Source of the DNA: a virus
Strand: one strand, 5' to 3'
Length of the DNA stretch: 28,167 nt
IMG/VR virus record: IMGVR_UViG_3300030118_002023
Coordinates: 1-28,167 of that record
A program made the translations under genes and the position numbers. The notes below the pieces were generated by a model that saw nothing but the letters and a program-made list of their open reading frames with translations, made no database searches and was not told where the DNA came from. Shown one piece after another: positions 26,385 through 28,167 of the stretch (its first letter is position 1; every line of letters begins with the position of its first letter).

Positions 26385-28167
26385 TTATACAGCAGTAGAT
26401 GTCAACGCAATACCTACATCTCCACCACTAAAGAAGTCATCCTGCATTGCTGTCTGTGTGGTAGTAGCACCACCTGCTGTCCAACTGATGTATATGGGAT
26501 TACCATCACCATTGACATCTTTAGTAGCAATAATTTCACTATTTGATTCATCAAAGAGGTCAATCTTATTATCGCCATGATATCTGATGGAAAACTTAGT
26601 GCTGCCAGGATTAGGGTCAGACCACTTAGTAGCAGAATAGTTAGAGTTACTAGTGTTAAAACTAAATCCTTTCAAATTATCAAGTTCTTCACTGGTGTTA
26701 CTCTGGAAAGCCCAGTCCCAATAAGTTGAATTGTTCTCAAGGTTTGAGAGACCAGAAGATGCATTAGTGGAACTCCATTGTCCAATCTGTGAGTTGGGAT
26801 GTGATGCTGGTAGTGTCCAATGCATCTTGTATCCAGCAGGGATACCATCTCTATGTCTCCATACCTGGTCTGCTGACCACGCAAGAACATTACCAGTGCT
26901 ATGAATACCAACTCCACCAAGACCTTGATTCTCTGGGAAACCACCAATTCTCCAGTTCTGCCATGGATTGTAATAACCAGGTGGTTCATGAGCAATCTCC
27001 CAACCATAGTATTCAATACCTTGAACAGTAGGAAGTCTAGTTGAATCACCACCAAGAGAGATGAAAATAGGATTACCATCTAGTGCTGTATTAGATGTAG
27101 CAATCTTAGTTCTTACACCTGCGTTTACACTATAAACAACAAGTTTGTTAGTTCCATTCTCATACTGCATTCTCATACTTGTACCAGCTAATGCTGTAGT
27201 ATCATCAATACCAGCAGCAAGTGTGAAAGCACCATCTTGATCACCTTGTGCCTTTGGTTTTCCAGTTCTATCAAATCTAATTTGGAAGGAATAATTTCTC
27301 TTAGTGCTATCCAGAACACCAATCTTCATGTTATTTTTAGTAGCACCATGCTGGTTAATGGCCAATTGAGTCCAGATAAACTCTTGTCCTGGTCTCATCT
27401 TCTGACCCCAGGTTACATTATATAATGCAGAACCAATATAATAGAAACCATTATTAGAGATAAGGGCAGTATTTGCTTCCTGTAATGCATATCCATTAGC
27501 AGTCAGGATCAACCAAGTATTAGCATTATGACCTGATTCCCAGTCACGATACTCCATAAACCAAGCTGCCTTGTTCCACTCCCATTCATACTGAACATAG
27601 TCTGACAGAACATCATCAGAATTATTCACAGCAAGAAGGTGTGGATACATATCACCACTTAGTACATCATCACCAGTAAGGACTACTTCATCAGTGTCCT
27701 CATCAAAGATATCCCAGGTATTGTCGGCATTATATCTCCAAGACATGTTCCTTCCTGAAAGAGCAAGGGTGGTGCTACTAGTATCCATAGCAGTGTAACT
27801 AGTATTCATAGTAGCATCTTCATGAGCAGTGAACTTCTCCTGATTAGTAAGTCTCCAGGTCATCTCACCTGCCTGATAGGCATTGTTCTCACCGCTACCT
27901 AAGTCTTCTGTTCCCTCAAATGCTGTTGCCCAATATTGATTACCAGCAGTTGTTGGAACTGTAAACTTAACCTTCAATCCAGCTTTCAATGCCCTGTTAG
28001 ATTTCCACACATCGTTAGTTTTGGTTCCATCATAGAAACTACTTGAACTAGGACGATCTGAATCTGTGTAAGATCTGAGAGTAAAATCTTGCCCTCTAAC
28101 TTCTGAGACAGTTGGAAGGAAAGTGCCAGCATCAGGATCACCAGCAGCGAAGTAGATATAAGTTTCA
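26385..28167 (-). CDS. Large repeat-built fibre/adhesin-like protein, C-terminal part
   Basis: The frame is open from the right edge for 594 codons, so the protein continues outside; the GTG at 28010 is only an internal codon. It is rich in Trp, Asn, Ser and Thr, with few Cys. Three diverged modules can be seen: each has a segment like VWxxxxxLxAGxKVxFTxP, a middle with TxxxxxLxG, then NxxDLFDExxxEIxxxxD and GNPIYISxxGG (clear at about 52-182, 248-375 and 430-566 of the visible part). Such modules suit carbohydrate-binding or lectin-like domains of tail fibres or surface adhesins. The C-terminus ends at the left with GGDVGIALTSTAV. Confidence 0.8.
   Translation of the reverse strand, partial: ETYIYFAAGDPDAGTFLPTVSEVRGQDFTLRSYTDSDRPSSSSFYDGTKTNDVWKSNRALKAGLKVKFTVPTTAGNQYWATAFEGTEDLGSGENNAYQAGEMTWRLTNQEKFTAHEDATMNTSYTAMDTSSTTLALSGRNMSWRYNADNTWDIFDEDTDEVVLTGDDVLSGDMYPHLLAVNNSDDVLSDYVQYEWEWNKAAWFMEYRDWESGHNANTWLILTANGYALQEANTALISNNGFYYIGSALYNVTWGQKMRPGQEFIWTQLAINQHGATKNNMKIGVLDSTKRNYSFQIRFDRTGKPKAQGDQDGAFTLAAGIDDTTALAGTSMRMQYENGTNKLVVYSVNAGVRTKIATSNTALDGNPIFISLGGDSTRLPTVQGIEYYGWEIAHEPPGYYNPWQNWRIGGFPENQGLGGVGIHSTGNVLAWSADQVWRHRDGIPAGYKMHWTLPASHPNSQIGQWSSTNASSGLSNLENNSTYWDWAFQSNTSEELDNLKGFSFNTSNSNYSATKWSDPNPGSTKFSIRYHGDNKIDLFDESNSEIIATKDVNGDGNPIYISWTAGGATTTQTAMQDDFFSGGDVGIALTSTAV

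Overview
This window looks like the genome of a T4-like cyanomyovirus infecting marine Synechococcus or Prochlorococcus. The signs are psbA (photosystem II D1), three high-light-inducible (hli) genes, a TalC-type transaldolase, T4-type late promoters (TATAAATA), a phage tRNA, dense overlapping small genes and a large glycan-biosynthesis cluster. Apart from three plus-strand genes near the left end, everything recognised is on the minus strand, so the map is best read from right to left.

Layout from left to right: (1) 1-1361: the 5' part of psbA, its structured leader and a composite promoter, then two small conserved-type genes. (2) 1495-3185: three plus-strand genes for secreted proteins of unknown role; the third overlaps its neighbours on both sides. 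(3) 3076-7881: a compressed block of about sixteen mostly small genes (many single-pass membrane proteins, a thermonuclease, a coiled-coil/membrane protein), then talC. (4) 7904-9218: a terminator fused to a late promoter, an hli cluster with microproteins, and an hli gene behind a perfect sigma-70 promoter. (5) 9232-9787: an exported, probably outer-membrane, beta-strand protein with its own composite promoter, leader hairpin and terminator. (6) 9784-25083: nineteen back-to-back genes for nucleotide sugars and glycan assembly or decoration, with almost no intergenic DNA, behind one sigma-70 promoter at 25105-25133. (7) 25123-26373: small genes, a terminator/late-promoter module, a tandem pair of covarying hairpins, another sigma-70 promoter, a CAU-anticodon tRNA and an orphan PhD/YefM-like antitoxin. 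(8) 26385-28167: the 3' part of a large repeat-built fibre- or adhesin-like protein.

The glycan cluster encodes a heptose-7-phosphate kinase-like GHMP kinase, a sugar-1-phosphate nucleotidyltransferase, a cupin isomerase, an RMD-like reductase and a GDP-mannose 3,5-epimerase. These fit supply of modified GDP-manno/heptose sugars. A kinase plus a nucleotidyltransferase-HAD fusion may make another activated building block. Glycosyltransferases (GT25, two GT4-like, GT6, GT11, several unassigned) would assemble the glycan, and two methyltransferases plus a sulfotransferase-like protein would decorate it. psbA, hli and talC are the usual cyanophage set for keeping photosynthesis and carbon flow running during infection.

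The regulatory DNA is unusually readable: three stand-alone sigma-70 promoters with exactly 17-bp spacers, two promoters where a sigma-70 element is fused to a late TATAAATA box, and two terminators whose T-tracts run into a late box. The observations most worth following are the covarying tandem hairpins (25451-25539), the composite promoters, the complementary half-motifs of the two short Hli proteins, and the kinase/nucleotidyltransferase/HAD set.
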